This document shows, one piece after another, positions 6,438-7,910 of a DNA stretch of 7,910 bases. The DNA is from an uncultured Zetaproteobacteria bacterium (GTDB lineage Bacteria > Pseudomonadota > Zetaproteobacteria > Mariprofundales > Mariprofundaceae), in contig CAMZLX010000045.1 in assembly GCA_947311795.1 (NCBI GenBank), positions 1 to 7,910 on the forward strand. The letters are read 5' to 3'. The position numbers were made by a program, and so were the translations under genes. Numbering within the stretch: the first letter of the stretch is position 1; each line of letters begins with the position of its first letter. Under the pieces are notes generated by a model that did not search any database, was not told the DNA's origin, and saw nothing but the letters and a program-made list of their open reading frames with translations.

Positions 6438-6962
6438 ATGATAACGGTAGCTTTTTGCCATGAACCGATAGAAGCCCATATATTGAAGGGTAGGTTGGAA
6501 GCAGAAGGTATACTTACGGTGCTTTATAATGAGTATTATGTTGGTATAGACTGGTCAATGTCAATTGCCCTAGGCGGCATTTCTGTACAAGTTCACCCTT
6601 CAAGTGAAGTTGAAGCGAGGAGTGTCTTAGAAAAGGTTTATAATGGTGAATACGAAGAGTTGTTAGCCGAAGAAGTCGAGTTCTCGGCGCTGCCTACTTG
6701 TATTTACTGCGCCAGGGTAGATATTGACAATATAATGTGGCTTTCTAAAGCATCATTAATCAATCACTTCCTCTTGGGTCTTCCTTTGGTTATTCCAACT
6801 TCACGACATATTTACAATTGTAAGGCATGTCGAAAATATTGGATTGCACATGATATGCGACCTTATTATCTATCAAGTTATGTGGTAGTTATAGTTCTGC
6901 TAGCCCTGACGCTATCTTTATTTGTATTGGCTGTTGGGCTTGGTGTTCAATTTATAAGCTGA
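6438..6962 (+). CDS. DUF2007-like protein with zinc ribbon and C-terminal membrane helix
   Basis: The 174-residue product has three parts. Residues 1-68 resemble the DUF2007 (putative signal-transducing) fold: HEPIEAHILKGRLEAEGI, a gap, then GGISVQVHPSSEVEARSVLEK. Residues 88-131 hold two CxxC pairs (C88/C91 and C128/C131) flanking the hydrophobic LLGLPLVIP segment, a probable zinc ribbon. Residues ~147-170 form a strong membrane helix close to the C-terminus, with only a few residues after it, so the soluble part probably faces the cytoplasm. The biochemical role of DUF2007 proteins is not established as far as I know. The gene begins three bases after tolA without a visible Shine-Dalgarno and is richer in A+T than its neighbours. 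It occupies the place where tolB is usually found and is convergent with the CBS-protein gene. Confidence 0.75.
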   Translation: MITVAFCHEPIEAHILKGRLEAEGILTVLYNEYYVGIDWSMSIALGGISVQVHPSSEVEARSVLEKVYNGEYEELLAEEVEFSALPTCIYCARVDIDNIMWLSKASLINHFLLGLPLVIPTSRHIYNCKACRKYWIAHDMRPYYLSSYVVVIVLLALTLSLFVLAVGLGVQFIS

Positions 6963-7005
6963 TTATAGTTGTCGCGGATATGATCAATTGTTTTGGTATA
7001 AACCC

Positions 7006-7455
7006 TTAACGTGAAGCCAAAGCTTTGATGACATCATGTTTGCTGACCAAACCTTCCACGTTATCATCAGAAATGACGGGCAAGTGGTGAATATGTTGTT
7101 CGCTCATCAGTGTTGCCAAATCATTGAGTGCGGTGTCAGGTGATACTGTTTTAACATTTTGGCTCATCAAACCTTCTGCGTTGAGTGCTTCCAAGCGTTT
7201 AATTTCGTCTTCAAATTTGTCTTCACCCAAAGGCAACACCATATCAAAAATAGCAATGGCTGTTGGCACATGAAGATTAGCTTGTTGGTCAATCAAATCA
7301 GATTCGGTGATGATGCCTTGTAAGCGTTGTTCACCATCCAATACCAATAAATAATCGATATGGTTATCTGCAAACTTCTGCATGATGTCTTTAATGGGTG
7401 TGTCCAAGGTGCAGCTTTCAGGATTGGGGTTCATCATATATTTAGCGGTTAGCAT
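7006..7455 (-). CDS. Two-CBS-domain protein
   Basis: The 149-residue cytoplasmic protein consists almost only of a pair of CBS domains, the first at ~5-58 (LDGEQRLQGIITESDLI) and the second at ~95-149 (LPVISDDNVEGLVSKHDVIKAL). They are joined by a charged linker, FEDEIKRLEALNAEGLMS, that precedes the second domain's VMT-like start. CBS pairs typically bind adenine nucleotides and act as sensors; the ligand and partner here cannot be told from sequence. The start at 7455 is fixed by a strong ribosome binding site. The gene lies 30 bases downstream of the helicase fragment on the same strand, so the two were probably cotranscribed. It converges with the DUF2007-like gene, with 43 bases between the stops and no clear terminator hairpin. 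Confidence 0.9.
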   Translation of the reverse strand: MLTAKYMMNPNPESCTLDTPIKDIMQKFADNHIDYLLVLDGEQRLQGIITESDLIDQQANLHVPTAIAIFDMVLPLGEDKFEDEIKRLEALNAEGLMSQNVKTVSPDTALNDLATLMSEQHIHHLPVISDDNVEGLVSKHDVIKALASR

Positions 7456-7460
7456 GATTA

Positions 7461-7467
7461 TCTCCTT
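7461..7467 (-). promoter_or_regulatory. Strong ribosome binding site of the CBS-protein gene
   Basis: On the minus strand AAGGAGA precedes the ATG by five bases. It decides the start at 7455 and shows the gene can be translated independently of the upstream helicase fragment. Confidence 0.75.
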
Positions 7468-7485
7468 GTGTTGCGCTTGAAGTGT

Positions 7486-7809
7486 TTATGATACCACAGA
7501 TTGCCATTCTCGCCAACCATCCAACATCGGAAAGTAGAGGGCGGCTTTGATGCAACGCTCTGGCTCTAAAGCTTGAAGTACTTGCACATATTTGGGCAAT
7601 TGCGGCGTGTCGATAGTGTAGCGACGCAGCTCTTGGTCGAGAAAGCTTTCGACATCATCAAAGTGTGAGCCAGTTTTATAATCAACGACCCAGCGTGTGC
7701 CTTGCTCATCAATAAAGGTGTAGTCCAAGATAACATGTTTGCACACACCATTTTCGGTATAGGTCAACGCCCATTCACTGTGTTTATCCTGATGCTCTTC
7801 GGATAAAAA
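7486..7809 (-). pseudogene. C-terminal nuclease fragment of an AddA/RecB-like UvrD-family helicase, 5' part missing
   Basis: The reading frame gives about 107 residues, from just inside a TAG at 7810-7812 to the TAA at 7486-7488. It matches the end of the large helicase-nuclease subunits of double-strand-break resection enzymes. From the TTG at 7765-7767, the PD-(D/E)xK nuclease core shows VILDYTFID (D15), RWVVDYKT (D29, K31) and QLPKY (Q56, Y60), followed by LYFPMLDGW. Family proteins usually read DRTF where this has DYTF. The upstream residues SEEHQDKHSEWALTYTE also fit the family, so similarity runs past the TTG to about 7806 and the TTG is not a genuine start. The helicase motifs, about a thousand residues in full-length relatives, are absent because the frame meets a stop and then unrelated sequence. 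Either the gene is broken here or the window edge is a misjoin. Confidence 0.75.
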
Positions 7810-7910
7810 CTAACAATCAGCCAAATCGATAACCTTAAATTGATAAGTTCATCCAACACAGAACAACAAACACTTAAACTGAGCGGACTAAACATCGAAA
7901 ATATTCAGGC
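7807..7910 (+). other. Terminal segment of different character, with a plus-strand open frame
   Basis: After the break in the helicase fragment, the last ~100 bases are rich in A and C on the plus strand. One plus-strand frame stays open to the right edge after a TAA at 7804-7806, reading KLTISQIDNLKLISSS and later LKLSGLNIENIQ. There is no ATG in that frame and no recognisable ribosome binding site. It looks more like the inside of a gene than its beginning. I do not recognise the protein; it may be the far side of a rearrangement or assembly junction, or chance. Confidence 0.3.

Noticed and set aside
6963..7005. Bidirectional terminator between the convergent genes
   Set aside because: The only symmetry seen is the short palindrome TGATCA; no stable hairpin or T-run is present.

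Overview
The window carries a compact, almost fully packed bacterial gene block. TolQ, TolR and a TolA-like protein together with YbgC imply a diderm (outer-membrane) bacterium. The ruvAB–ybgC–tolQRA order and the protein sequences point to a proteobacterium of moderate GC. I lean towards a zetaproteobacterium or a gammaproteobacterium, but this rests on recalled gene order and protein flavour, not on a search.

Layout, left to right: (1) the first ~60 bases hold only the end of an unseen upstream gene. (2) 58-2073 encodes an unusual three-part signalling protein: an N-terminal four-cysteine zinc ribbon, a Ser/Thr protein kinase with all catalytic motifs, a Ser/Thr/Glu-rich linker and a C-terminal HDOD domain. 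(3) ruvA and ruvB follow, encoding the Holliday-junction branch-migration motor; an 18-codon reading frame bridges them with ATGA overlaps at both ends. (4) A small unrecognised lipoprotein gene overlaps the end of ruvB and runs into ybgC, tolQ, tolR and a short tolA-like gene, with overlaps or gaps of 13 bases or fewer. (5) Where tolB and pal usually follow there is instead a gene for a DUF2007-like protein with an added zinc ribbon and a C-terminal membrane helix. (6) On the opposite strand lie a two-CBS-domain protein and, upstream of it, the C-terminal nuclease piece of an AddA/RecB-type UvrD-family helicase. That reading frame stops abruptly near 7810, and the last ~100 bases look unrelated.

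How they fit together: RuvA and RuvB process recombination intermediates, and the AddA-like fragment belongs to double-strand-break resection. TolQ/TolR form a proton-driven motor in the inner membrane that energises the periplasm-spanning TolA-like protein; YbgC is the cytoplasmic thioesterase habitually encoded beside it. The kinase–HDOD protein and the DUF2007-like protein are the likely regulatory or accessory additions.

The parts most worth a second look are the zinc-ribbon/kinase/HDOD fusion, the lipoprotein inserted between ruvB and ybgC, the absence of tolB/pal after a TonB-like TolA, the ruvA–ruvB mini-ORF, and the break in the helicase gene at the right edge. I see no RNA gene, CRISPR array or complete mobile element, and no gene-free stretch longer than 300 bases.
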